DNA of 64,000 nt. Origin: Hippasteria phrygiana (Eukaryota > Echinodermata > Asteroidea > Valvatida > Goniasteridae). Below, piece by piece: positions 32,269-44,300 of the stretch. Location of the stretch: assembly GCA_037893225.1 (NCBI GenBank), contig JAZGUH010000278.1:474501-538500 (forward strand), given 5' to 3'. The notes beneath the pieces were generated by a model. It had not been told where the DNA came from and did no database searches. It was given only the letters and a program-made list of their open reading frames with translations. Positions within the stretch are counted from its first letter, which is position 1. Every line of letters starts with the position of its first letter. A program made the translations under genes and the position numbers.

Positions 32269-32706
32269 TTAGGCTTCGTCTCCATCCTCATCGTCATCTT
32301 CATCATCGTCATCATCTTCCGACTCATGGGCCTCATCTCCATCCTCATTGCCATCTTCATCTTCGTCATCATCTTCTCCCTCACGGGCTTCGTCTCCATC
32401 CTCATCGTCTTCTTCATCGTCGTTATCATCTTTATCTTTACCGGCCTTGTCTCCATCTTCGTCACCATCTTTATTATTGTCATCATCTTTCTCTTCGCCA
32501 CCTTCATCGTCGTCATCATCTACCGCTTCACGGGACTCTATGCCACCTTCATCGTCGTCATCGTATACCGCTTCACGGGTCTCTATGCCATCTTCGTAAT
32601 CAGCGTCCCAATCATTGTTCCTATCACGTTCTTGTAGAAACAAGGAAATGGGCAAAAACGTAGTTTTATTCAGCAATGAAAAACCCTTGATTACTTGGCT
32701 TGCCAT
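32269..32706 (-). repeat. CATCATCGTC-type low-complexity tract; acidic 145-codon ORF
   Basis: Dense CATC/TCATCGTC repeats. On the minus strand they read as a 145-residue Asp/Glu-rich protein beginning MASQVIKGFSLLNKTTF and ending DEDGDEA. All three plus-strand frames are also open for long distances, as expected of a trinucleotide-based repeat, so coding is doubtful. Confidence 0.5.
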
Positions 32707-33118
32707 TCTAATACCCCGTTCTCACTTGAACGATTTACTATGCGAATGTTGTGCGACTACCAAATCACACAGGGCGTACGGGAGTCGCACGGCAGTCTTT
32801 TGATGATTTACACAGGTTGTAGGGGTGTCGTGTGTAATTCGGACGAGTCGCATCCCCGTGCGGGCATTTTGGGGCAGTCTAAATAACATCCGATTTCCAA
32901 AAGGTAAGGGGCAATTACGAAATAGGTATAAATGAAACGTCCGAAATAAACATGTGTGAAGTGTTTTGTCTATGGTTGTAAATTTATATAGGCCCTAATG
33001 CTATGGCCAAACTGGATGCGCAGAACTAAAATTTCACTGTCTACTTTCAACACTATAGTTATGAATCTGAACAGCAAAGGAAATCAACCGAATTAATCTC
33101 TTTGTACATATAGACAAA

Positions 33119-33364
33119 GTGTTGGGGGGAAGAGTAAGAGAAAAAATTACCCCACCCCCACACCCCCGTATTGTCGCTAAAGGAACATTTTTCCAAGTGC
33201 ATGTCAACTTTCGACCGCAATTGTATAACTATATTGATGACATCTACTTAGCCTGCAAAAGAATGCATGAGTTGCACACGAATGAGAAAAGACAACTTCG
33301 GCTGGCCTTTAGCATGATGTACAACCTCGATTACGTCTCAGGTTTTAAAATTCCTACACTTTGA
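33119..33364 (+). CDS. unrecognised 81-codon ORF
   Basis: The second half (FRPQLYNYIDDIYLACKRMH, then FSMMYNLDYVSG) is not low-complexity and could be an exon. The first half runs through a C-rich stretch and looks non-coding. No family recognised. Confidence 0.2.
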   Translation: MLGGRVREKITPPPHPRIVAKGTFFQVHVNFRPQLYNYIDDIYLACKRMHELHTNEKRQLRLAFSMMYNLDYVSGFKIPTL

Positions 33365-33885
33365 ACAATTCTAACAGATTACATGTATGTGACTATAGAT
33401 TTGTGACTATAGATTGTGAAACCGGAATCTCAAGGCGTGAACACAGGATTATTGTAGGATTTTTATAGAACTGATGAAGGTCATTGCTAAATCTAAGAAC
33501 ATCAGACGTATGGTCTTTATGATCGACGCATATTGCAACTTGGCAGTTTATTTACACTTTCTAGGCTTTTGATGTGCATTTGCATAGAGCTTTCACCCTG
33601 AATATCCAGCTAGGTATAATGTCATGCAACTGGGCTAAGTAATGTTGCGAACTAGCCAAAGTATTACACAATAATCTAGGCGAGTAAAGTATTTTTGTGC
33701 TAAGCCGAAAATTCCTGAAATAGGCACATATATACACTTAAAAAAAAACTGTGGCGTTACATTGAAGGAATGATTTAGTTTAGATACAGGACGTATACAT
33801 CATTTGCTTTTGCTGTAATTTTCAGGGGGTTTAGTATTTCATAACGTGCTGGCAAATACTGTAACACAAACCTGTTAAATTTTTT
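33365..33885. other. no gene recognised
   Basis: AT-rich with no repeats or motifs recognised. Confidence 0.5.
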
Positions 33886-33897
33886 GTGTGCAAAGGT

Positions 33898-34180
33898 ACT
33901 GGGAAAACAGAAGGAAAAAACACGGCGATTGGCAGATCGATTCGTCGAGCACCTACGCAGCGTAAAACGGAAGAACACGGACTCAGCAGTCGGGCAACAC
34001 TTCTGTACACCCCACCCCACACCATTGACGGCATGCGCGTCTGCGTCTTGACAACCACGCAGAGCGAGGACACGCGGAAAGAGCGGGAGCAGCGTCTAAT
34101 ATTCCATCTTCGAACGCTGTGTACCCGCACGGTATCAACATCGAGTTCAACGCGTTTCCGCACAGCAACACACGCCCCGA
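33898..34180 (+). pseudogene. Penelope-like retroelement GIY-YIG endonuclease fragment
   Basis: In successive frames the plus strand reads GKT, then RRLADRFVEHLRSVKRKNTD, VGQHF, then EDTRKEREQRLIFHLRTL, then PHGINIEFNAF. This order (R.L..RF.EHL, V..HF, R...E...I..L.T..P.GIN..F) is typical of GIY-YIG endonuclease domains at the C-terminus of Penelope-like and related retroelements. At least two frameshifts occur, near 34010 and 34115. No reverse transcriptase is present. The TIR element starting at 34190 lies directly downstream. Confidence 0.6.
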
Positions 34181-34189
34181 AGAAGGACA

Positions 34190-36561
34190 GCAGCCGATTT
34201 CACGAAACCTTGCGCAATTGCGCAACTCTACTTACGCCACAATTTATTGCGTAAGTTGCGCAACATTTTTAAATCGATTTCACGAAAGTTACGCAGTGCG
34301 TATTTAGTCGCTGACTTGCGCCACAAATTATGGCGTAACTTACACACTCGTTTTAGGTGGCTTAAGTTGTTGGCACAAAACACCGAAATTATGACTTAGC
34401 TAGCTGAGCGTGAGCACAGCAGAGCCGTTAGTTGTTCAAATCATTAATTAAATTCACTAGATTATTTCAGAGAGTAATCAAATGATCATCCGCTGCAGGT
34501 TTACCTGTGAGATATTTCCGAAAGTTGCCATCAATTTTTTTTCGGAGCGATGATTTAAAAGTGAAAAGTTTCAAAATGGCGCCCCACAGTTTAATTTTAC
34601 GACTGTTACATGTATTTTTATTGTTGTACCAAAACAGTCGTCGTAAAAGCGGCATTCAGCCTCGTCCGCGATGTATAAAATAAATAAAACATTGCGCAGC
34701 TACGCACTGTTTCGTGAAATGGATCGTAAGGATGTAGCGCAGCTGCGCAACATTTTTAAAGCGTTCATGTGTAACCCAGTTGACAACTCTTTATCATGAA
34801 TGGGCTGAAGTCATTGATGTGCGTAACCCTCCTCGTATCGATGTAATCTTTCTAGACTGGTCTAAAGCTTTCGACAAAGTTAGCCACAGCATGTTATTAG
34901 ATAAATTGCATAAATATGGTATTTGTGGCTCAGTTCTATCATGGTTTAATTCTTATCTTAGCAACAGATCACAAAGAGTAATCTTCCAAGGTACCCAATC
35001 AGAGCAGTTAAGAGTTTTATCAGGTGTACCGCAAGGCTCTGTTCTTGGTCCCTTGCTTTTCAATATCTTTGTTTTTGATCTCCCATTCTGTGTTCAATCC
35101 AATCTTAGACAATATGCAGATGACACCGTATTGTATAGACCGATTAGATCCAACTCTGACACAGTAATCCTTCAAAATGACTTAAACAATGTAATTAACT
35201 GGTGTAATATTAATCACATGGTACTTAATCCTAAGAAATGTAAGCTTATGACTGTAACCCGTAGCAGAAATCCTCCTAGTCCCATTTATAATATTGGCTC
35301 GGATTCTTTTGAAGTTGTTTGCCAGTACAAGTATCTAGGTGTCGTCATCTCTCGTGATCTCAGTTGGAAGAACCACATTGATAGCATTACTTCCAAAGCT
35401 ACCAAACTTTGTGGCTTTATAAGACGGGTTGTTAAGAGTAATAATTCCACTGTTCTAGTTAAACTTTACACTTCCCTATGTAGACCTGTCATGGAGTATG
35501 CTGCTCCTGTCTGGTGCGCAAGCCTACACACTCACCAATCACTCATTGAAAAGGTTCAGAGGCGTTTCACACGTTCTTGTCTTGGCCTCCCTAAAAGAGC
35601 CATACCTAACAATGCCGACATTGACTACCCTTCCAGGTGTAAGCAATTAGGAATTCCTCTGTTGATCAACAGACTTAATTTTCTGTCCATTTCTTTTGTT
35701 GTTAAATGTTTGTATAATAAGTTTGATGTAAGTATCCACAGTTATGTTTCTATTAATTCTAGGCATTGTGATTTTGTTAAGTTTGTTCACAAGGGGGTCG
35801 CACTAACTGCTTACACAACTCTCTATTTGTTAGGTTTCCAAGATTATGGGATAGTTTACCATCTAATGTTAAGGAACAAGTTGTACTTAATATGTCCAAG
35901 TTTCTCAGTAGTTTGCGTAATTATATTCTGTCTCCCGGTAAATCCATCATAATTCCATCCTAAATAGGCGTGCACCTGAAACATAGAGTCTTGGTTTGCT
36001 TACATGCGTGCTTTTCTATGGCCCTATAGGGTGCCTGGTACCCTGAGACTACCATAGACTTGTTCGCATGTAAGCTAGGTGTGACGTCATTATGTTTTAG
36101 GTCTATTCTGAACTGTTACAATCTGTTATTTGTGTACATAATGTATTTATTTTAAGGAGATTTAATATCATAAATGTATTTGAAATCCGTCTACATATTT
36201 ATTTATATATACTTCATCTCCTGCATATACTGTAAGCAAACCTATTTATAACTAAATTTGTATTTTTTTTTTATTACTATAGTATTGCCTTGCATTTTTA
36301 TTTTTTTTATTTTGCATATATATATGTACATGTATTTAATGTTGGCATGGCTACATTTGGAGAGCCACTCGATTGTGATTTAGTTCACATTTGGCAATCC
36401 TTCAGGGGTGTTACCATGTCATGTTTTGTTTTATGTCATTTTTTCATCTGTGTACTGTACCTTTTTATGTTTGCCCTGAGAAATAATAAATGAAATGAAA
36501 TGAAATAGCGCAAGTCTTACGCAATGGCGTAAGTTGCGCACGGTTTCGTGAAATCGGCTGC
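34190..36561. mobile_element. TIR element (GCAGCCGATTTCACGAAACC) interrupted by a LINE
   Basis: A perfect 20-bp inverted repeat, GCAGCCGATTTCACGAAACC at 34190-34209 and its complement at 36542-36561. The subterminal sequence also mirrors (TTGCGCAA.., ACTTACGCC against GGCGTAAGTTGCGCA). Internal copies of TTTCACGAAA and TGCGCAACATTTTTAAA recur near 34252 and 34705-34762. Removing the LINE leaves a palindromic element of about 640 bp. Confidence 0.7.
34775..36508 (+). mobile_element. CR1/L2-like LINE, 5'-truncated, with 3' UTR and (TGAAA)n tail
   Basis: An open frame at 34780-35952 encodes the catalytic half of a reverse transcriptase. It has motif A VIFLDWSKAFDKVSHS, GVPQGSVLGPLLFNIF, the catalytic QYADDTVLY, YLGVVISRDLSWKNHI, and the C-terminal PVMEYAAPVW..VQRRFTR region. 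A frameshift near 35830 moves the end (RFPRLWDSLPSNVKEQV) into another frame. A 3' UTR of about 540 bp ends in ATAAATGAAATGAAATGAAA. Truncation at the 5' side and a short 3' tandem repeat are the signature of target-primed reverse transcription. AGCG flanks both ends (about 34764-34767 and 36509-36512) as a possible 4-bp target duplication. It appears younger than the LINE at 7190-9126, because the frame is far less damaged. Confidence 0.85.
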
Positions 36562-36608
36562 AGGTACGAAAATTCGGCACCCGCCACTAATTTTGGTGAG
36601 CACTATTT

Positions 36609-36930
36609 GGCTTTTCCGAAATCCTTCGGAAAAGGCTTTGTTTTTGTTCTGATTTTTTTTTTTTTGGCTTTTCCGAAATCCTTCGGAAAAGGCTTTGTTT
36701 TTGTTCTGATTTTTTTTTGGCTTTTCCGAAATCCTTCGGAAAAGGCTTTGTTTTTGTTCTGATTTTTTTTTTTTTGGCTTTTCCGAAATCCTTCGGAAAA
36801 GGCTTTGTTTTTGTTCTGATTTTTGGCTTTTCCGACACTCCGTCGGAAAAGGCCTTGTTTTTGTTCTGATTTTTTTGGCTTTTCCGACACTCCGTCGGAA
36901 AAGGCCTTGTTTTTGTTCTGATTTTTTTTT
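36609..36930. repeat. six tandem hairpin units GGCTTTTCCG..CGGAAAAG
   Basis: Units start at 36609, 36666, 36719, 36776, 36825 and 36877 (49-57 bp apart). Each has a 10-bp stem, then GGCTTTGTTTTTGTTCTGA and a T run of variable length. Units 1-4 have stem CTTTTCCGAA/TTCGGAAAAG. Units 5-6 have CTTTTCCGAC/GTCGGAAAAG, so the closing pair changed on both sides. The same unit occurs once at 49765. It appears to be the 5' end of the rolling-circle-like elements. Confidence 0.85.
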
Positions 36931-36959
36931 TTTTTCTGCTTCTTCTTCTTCCTCTTTTA

Positions 36960-39900
36960 GTTCTGACCAAAATCCCATAGACTTTGTACACGAATTTTCT
37001 CGGCGGCACTTTAGGTCTTAAAAAACTTCAGATCTTAACCAAACTTACCTCAAACATAGACCCTAAGCTGAAATAGTATGTCGAAGAGTGACGTCATGAT
37101 GACGTCATCACGTGTCACGTGACGTCATCTTAAAGGTGCGTTTTTCAAGGGCCCATATCTAGAGAACGGTAAGTCCGATTTCCTTCAAACCTGATATGTT
37201 GGTAGGCTAGCTCGTGTTATAGATGAAATTTGAGGTGACGTCAAGATGACGTCATCATACGATTTTATAGTAATTTTTAAGTTTTTGAAATTCAAAGTTT
37301 CTTAAAGCCATATCTCACCAACAGAACATGCTAAATTCAAAATTCTTTTTGTAATAGCTTTGTTAGCTCCTATATTCTTTCACATACATTTGAAAAATGT
37401 GTGACGTCATCATGACGTCATCAAAAATGTGCATTTCTGAAACACACATAAGGGTACATCCGATCGTCATAAAAATTAGTGGGTAGGTAGATAGTGCTAC
37501 TAGCATGTAAAATCCGAGGTGACGTCATGATGACGTCATCGGCTGATTTTCTGTGAATTTTTTAGTTCTATCCCAAATCCCATAGACTTTGTACACGAAT
37601 TTTGTAAGTGGCACTTTGGTCAATAAACAACCTCGGATCTTAATCAGACTTAACACAAACAGGGACCCTAAGCTGAAAATGTATGCCAAAACGTGACGTC
37701 ATGATGACGTCATCACGTGTCATGTGACGTCATCTTAAAGGTGCATTTTGGAAGGGCCCATATCTAGAGAACGGTAGGTCCGATTGCCTTCAAACCAGGT
37801 ATGTTGGTATGGTAGATCGTGTTATAGATGAAAATTGAGGTGACGTCATGATGACGTCATCATACGATTTTACAGTAATATTAAAGTTTTTGAACTTCAA
37901 AGTTTCTTAAAGCCATATCTCATCAACAGAACATGCTAAATTCAAAATTCTTTTTGTAATAGCTTTGTTAGCTCCTATATTCTTTCACATAAATGTGAAA
38001 AATGTGTGACGTCATCATGACGTCATCAAAAATATGCTTTTTTGAAACACATATAAGGGTAGGGACGATCGTTATAAAAATTAGTGTGCAGGTAGATAGT
38101 GCTACTAGCATGTTAAATCCGAGGTGACGTCATGATGACGTCATCGGCTGATTTTCTATGATTATTTTAGTTCTATCCCAAATCCCATAGACTTTGTACA
38201 CGAATTTTGTAAGTGACACTTTGGTCACTAAGCAACATCAGATCTTAATCAGGCTTAACACAAACAGAGACCCTAAGCTGAAAATGTATGCCGAAACGTG
38301 ACGTCATGATGACGTCATCACGTGTCATGTGACGTCATCTTAAAGGTGCATTTTTCAAGGGCCCATATCTAGAGAACGGTACGTCCGATTGCCTTCAAAC
38401 CAGGTATGTTGGTATGGTAGCTCGTGTTATAGATAAAAATTGAGGTGACGTCATGATGACGTCATCATACAGTTTTACAGTAATATTAAAGTTTTTGAAC
38501 TTCAAAGTTTCCTAAAGCCATATCTCATCAACAGAACACGCTAAATTCAAAATTATTTTTGTAATAGCTTTGTTAGCTCCTATATTCTTTCACATAAATG
38601 TGAAAAATGTGTGACGTCATCATGACGTCATCAAAAATATGCTTTTTTGAAACACATATAAGGGTAGGGACGATCGTCATAAAAATTAGTGTGCAGGTAG
38701 ATAATGCTACTAGGATGTTAAATCCGAGGTGACGTCATGATGACGTCATCGGCTGATTTTCTATGAATTTTTAGTTCTATCCCAAATCCCATAGACTTTG
38801 TACACGAATTTTGTACGGGACACTTTGGTCACTAAACAACATCAGATCTTAATCAAACTTAACACAAACAGGGACCCTAAGCTGAAAATGTATGCCAAAA
38901 CGTGACGTCATGATGACGTCATCACGTGTCATGTGACGTCATCTTAAAGGTGCATTTTGGAAGGGCCCATATCTAGAGAACGGTAGGTCCGATTGCCTTC
39001 AAACCAGGTATGTTGGTATGGTAGATCGTGTTATAGATGAAAATTGAGGTGACGTCATGATGACGTCATCATACGATTTTACAGTAATATTAAAGTTTTT
39101 GAACTTCAAAGTTTCTTAAAGCCATATCTCATCAACAGAACATGCTAAATTCAAAATTCTTTTTGTAATAGCTTTGTTAGCTCCTATATTCTTTCACATA
39201 AATGTGAAAAATGTGTGACGTCATCATGACGTCATCAAAAATATGCTTTTTTGAAACACATATAAGGGTAGGGACGATCGTCATAAAAATTAGTGTGCAG
39301 GTAGATAATGCTACTAGGATGTTAAATCCGAGGTGACGTCATGATGACCTCATCGGCTGATTTTCTATGAATTTTTAGTTCTATCCCAAATCCCATAGAC
39401 TTTGTACACGAATTTTGTACGGGACACTTTGGTCACTAAACAACATCAGATCTTAATCAAACTTAACACAAACAGGGACCCTAAGCTGAAAATGTATGCC
39501 AAAACGTGACGTCATGATGACGTCATCACGTGTCATGTGACGTCATCTTAAAGGTGCATTTTGGAAGGGCCCATATCTAGAGAACGGTAGGTCCGATTGC
39601 CTTCAAACCAGGTATGTTGGTATGGTAGATCGTGTTATAGATGAAAATTGAGGTGACGTCATGATGACGTCATCATACGATTTTACAGTAATATTAAAGT
39701 TTTTGAACTTCAAAGTTTCTTAAAGCCATATCTCATCAACAGAACATGCTAAATTCAAAATTCTTTTTGTAATAGCTTTGTTAGCGCTTATATTCTTTCA
39801 CATAAATGTGAAAAATGTGTGACGTCATCATGACGTCATCAAAAATATGCTTTTTTGAAACACATATAAGGGTAGGGACGATCGTCATAAAAATTAGTGT

Positions 39901-40143
39901 GTAGGTAGATAGTGCTACTAGCATGTTAAATCCGAGGTGACGTCATGATGACGTCATCGGCTGATTTTCTATGATTATTTTAGTTCTATCCCAAATCCCA
40001 TAGACTTTGTACACGAATTTTGTACGGGACACTTTGGTCACTAAACAACATCAGATCTTAATCAGGCTTAACACAAACAGAGACCCTAAGCTGAAAATGT
40101 ATGCCGAAACGTGACGTCATGATGACGTCATCACGTGTCATGT
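36960..40143 (+). repeat. 605-bp satellite array (5 full units and a part)
   Basis: Unit starts (GTTCT.CC.AAATCCCATAG) lie at 36960, 37565, 38170, 38774, 39378 and 39983, a period of 604-605 bp. In the unit 37565-38169 I count nine TGACGTCA sites, mostly in pairs 11 bp apart. Site clusters fall at 37694, 37841, 38007 and 38125, so the unit contains four diverged sub-repeats of about 120-175 bp. Sub-repeats share CATATCT..AAC..TCCGATT..TTCAAA-type words. Confidence 0.9.
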
Positions 40144-41382
40144 AACATGAACTTAAAGGTCAAGTATGGAGTACGAAATGTGAATCATAAAATAATCTCA
40201 GATCTTAAACATAGCAAAGACATAGACCTTCTGATAATTTATGTTAAAGAAAAAAATAAAACGGAAAAGCCATGCGTATGTTTACAACAGACGCAAAATT
40301 TTCGGCTTTTCCGCTACAGCAGCAAAGCCTTGGTTTTTGTTCTGTTCGCGCGATTGTGTAGTTTAGTACACTTTCGCCCAGGCATGAACACAATCTACTT
40401 GAAAATTGTTCGTTTTGCCACATTCAGAACAAAGGGCCACGTCTAAGAACATCTCCAGGTTTTTTTTTGAATGAAATCGTTAGCTCAGAGGTCAAAAACA
40501 CATGATTGCACAATACCCAGCTTCACACGGATATATAACTGGTGGGAGAGTAGGAGCTGGTTCGAAATTGACCGAGCCAAAACATGACACAACGGGTGGA
40601 AAATCATATTTTCCGCCTTAAAAAACCTTTCCAAATCACAAAAGCACGTGTCATTGGGATTCAGAGAAGTCTACTTTAGTGACAAAAAAGGCTTTTGGAA
40701 TAATCAAATACTCCAGGAGCTAACATGAACACAATTAATACAGAAATCCTAAACTACACAATACCCACTTTTTTGGTTTCTTCTTAAACACGAATTTTGT
40801 CTACGGCACTTTAGTCACTAAACAACATCAGATCTTATTCAAACTTAATACAAACATAGACCCTAATCTGAAATTGTGTGCCGAAAAGTGACATCATGAT
40901 GACGTCATTATGTGTCACGTGATGTCATCTTAAAGGCGCATTTTTCAAGGCCCATATTAAGAGAACCGTAAGTCCAATTGCATTCAAACCTGGTATGTTG
41001 CTGGACAAGTACGTTATAAATAAAAATTGAGGTGACGTCATAATGACGTCATCATATGATTTTTATAGTAATTTCAAAGTTTTAACATTAAAGATTCTTA
41101 AAACCATATCTCATCAACAGAACATATGTTAAATTCAAAATTCTTTTTGTAATAGCTTTGTTAGCTCGTACATTCTTTTATATAAATGCGAAAAATTTCT
41201 GAAGTCATAATGACGTCATCAAAGGCATGATTTCTTGAAAGACATATAAGGGTAGACCATGTCTAATCGTCATGAAACTTGGTGGTTAGGTAGATTTGTC
41301 ACTAGTTTACAAAATTCGAAATAACATCATAAAAACATATGGAAAAGCCCTATGTTCTTAAAAACATAGACCTCTAGTTTTT

Positions 41383-44300
41383 TTTTCTGCTTCTTCTTCT
41401 TCCTCTTTTAGTTCTGACCAAAATCCCATAGACTTTGTACACGAATTTTCTCGGCGGCACTTTAGGTCTTAAAAAACTTCAGATCTTAACCAAACTTACC
41501 TCAAACATAGACCCTAAGCTGAAATAGTATGTCGAAGAGTGACGTCATGATGACGTCATCACGTGTCACGTGACGTCATCTTAAAGGTGCGTTTTTCAAG
41601 GGCCCATATCTAGAGAACGGTAAGTCCGATTTCCTTCAAACCTGATATGTTGGTAGGCTAGCTCGTGTTATAGATGAAATTTGAGGTGACGTCAAGATGA
41701 CGTCATCATACGATTTTATAGTAATTTTTAAGTTTTTGAAATTCAAAGTTTCTTAAAGCCATATCTCACCAACAGAACATGCTAAATTCAAAATTCTTTT
41801 TGTAATAGCTTTGTTAGCTCCTATATTCTTTCACATACATTTGAAAAATGTGTGACGTCATCATGACGTCATCAAAAATGTGCATTTCTGAAACACACAT
41901 AAGGGTACATCCGATCGTCATAAAAATTAGTGGGTAGGTAGATAGTGCTACTAGCATGTAAAATCCGAGGTGACGTCATGATGACGTCATCGGCTGATTT
42001 TCTGTGAATTTTTTAGTTCTATCCCAAATCCCATAGACTTTGTACACGAATTTTGTAAGTGGCACTTTGGTCAATAAACAACCTCGGATCTTAATCAGAC
42101 TTAACACAAACAGGGACCCTAAGCTGAAAATGTATGCCAAAACGTGACGTCATGATGACGTCATCACGTGTCATGTGACGTCATCTTAAAGGTGCATTTT
42201 GGAAGGGCCCATATCTAGAGAACGGTAGGTCCGATTGCCTTCAAACCAGGTATGTTGGTATGGTAGATCGTGTTATAGATGAAAATTGAGGTGACGTCAT
42301 GATGACGTCATCATACGATTTTACAGTAATATTAAAGTTTTTGAACTTCAAAGTTTCTTAAAGCCATATCTCATCAACAGAACATGCTAAATTCAAAATT
42401 CTTTTTGTAATAGCTTTGTTAGCTCCTATATTCTTTCACATAAATGTGAAAAATGTGTGACGTCATCATGACGTCATCAAAAATATGCTTTTTTGAAACA
42501 CATATAAGGGTAGGGACGATCGTTATAAAAATTAGTGTGCAGGTAGATAGTGCTACTAGCATGTTAAATCCGAGGTGACGTCATGATGACGTCATCGGCT
42601 GATTTTCTATGATTATTTTAGTTCTATCCCAAATCCCATAGACTTTGTACACGAATTTTGTAAGTGACACTTTGGTCACTAAGCAACATCAGATCTTAAT
42701 CAGGCTTAACACAAACAGAGACCCTAAGCTGAAAATGTATGCCGAAACGTGACGTCATGATGACGTCATCACGTGTCATGTGACGTCATCTTAAAGGTGC
42801 ATTTTTCAAGGGCCCATATCTAGAGAACGGTACGTCCGATTGCCTTCAAACCAGGTATGTTGGTATGGTAGCTCGTGTTATAGATAAAAATTGAGGTGAC
42901 GTCATGATGACGTCATCATACAGTTTTACAGTAATATTAAAGTTTTTGAACTTCAAAGTTTCCTAAAGCCATATCTCATCAACAGAACACGCTAAATTCA
43001 AAATTATTTTTGTAATAGCTTTGTTAGCTCCTATATTCTTTCACATACATGTGAAAAATGTGTGACGTCATCATGACGTCATCAAAAATATGCTTTTTTG
43101 AAACACATATAAGGGTAGGGACGATCGTCATAAAAATTAGTGTGCAGGTAGATAATGCTACTAGGATGTTAAATCCGAGGTGACGTCATGATGACGTCAT
43201 CGGCTGATTTTCTATGAATTTTTAGTTCTATCCCAAATCCCATAGACTTTGTACACGAATTTTGTACGGGACACTTTGGTCACTAAACAACATCAGATCT
43301 TAATCAAACTTAACACAAACAGGGACCCTAAGCTGAAAATGTATGCCAAAACGTGACGTCATGATGACGTCATCACGTGTCATGTGACGTCATCTTAAAG
43401 GTGCATTTTGGAAGGGCCCATATCTAGAGAACGGTAGGTCCGATTGCCTTCAAACCAGGTATGTTGGTATGGTAGATCGTGTTATAGATGAAAATTGAGG
43501 TGACGTCATGATGACGTCATCATACGATTTTACAGTAATATTAAAGTTTTTGAACTTCAAAGTTTCTTAAAGCCATATCTCATCAACAGAACATGCTAAA
43601 TTCAAAATTCTTTTTGTAATAGCTTTGTTAGCTCCTATATTCTTTCACATAAATGTGAAAAATGTGTGACGTCATCATGACGTCATCAAAAATATGCTTT
43701 TTTGAAACACATATAAGGGTAGGGACGATGGTCATAAAAATTAGTGTGCAGGTAGATAATGCTACTAGGATGTTAAATCCGAGGTGACGTCATGATGACC
43801 TCATCGGCTGATTTTCTATGAATTTTTAGTTCTATCCCAAATCCCATAGACTTTGTACACGAATTTTGTACGGGACACTTTGGTCACTAAACAACATCAG
43901 ATCTTAATCAAACTTAACACAAACAGGGACCCTAAGCTGAAAATGTATGCCAAAACGTGACGTCATGATGACGTCATCACGTGTCATGTGACGTCATCTT
44001 AAAGGTGCATTTTGGAAGGGCCCATATCTAGAGAACGGTAGGTCCGATTGCCTTCAAACCAGGTATGTTGGTATGGTAGATCGTGTTATAGATGAAAATT
44101 GAGGTGACGTCATGATGACGTCATCATACGATTTTACAGTAATATTAAAGTTTTTGAACTTCAAAGTTTCTTAAAGCCATATCTCATCAACAGAACATGC
44201 TAAATTCAAAATTCTTTTTGTAATAGCTTTGTTAGCTCCAATATTCTTTCACATAAATGTGAAAAATGTGTGACGTCATCATGACGTCATCAAAAATATG

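Larger units (their letters stand above)
36609..41377 (+). mobile_element. Helentron/HINE-like satellite element 1
   Basis: The 5' side has the GGCTTTTCCG hairpin array, then a T/CTT-rich tract and 605-bp tandem units (36960-40143). At 40262-40271 comes CGGAAAAGCC, the inverse of the 5' motif, followed by a hairpin (40274-40294) and a new GGCTTTTCCG at 40304. A second segment runs to TGGAAAAGCC (41340-41349), a 7-bp-stem hairpin (41350-41369), ACCT and CTAG (41374-41377), then T. Established: Helitrons end in a hairpin and CTRR, and Helentrons/HINEs have a subterminal inverse of their 5' end and insert at TT. Inferred: this is a non-autonomous derivative. No Rep/helicase is present. Confidence 0.6.

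Noticed and set aside
32241..32663. Several overlapping Ser-, His/Leu-, Asp/Glu- and Met/Lys-rich ORFs
   Set aside because: They are different frames of the same CATC/GTC low-complexity tract. Only the repeat is certain.
36609..36930. CRISPR-like appearance (regular palindromic repeats with short spacers)
   Set aside because: The spacers are T runs rather than unique sequence, the period varies, and the genome is animal. It is a tandemly repeated transposon end.
36587..37009. Lys/Gln/Ser-rich minus-strand ORFs
   Set aside because: They arise from the hairpin units and their A-rich complement and repeat with the units. No coding signal.
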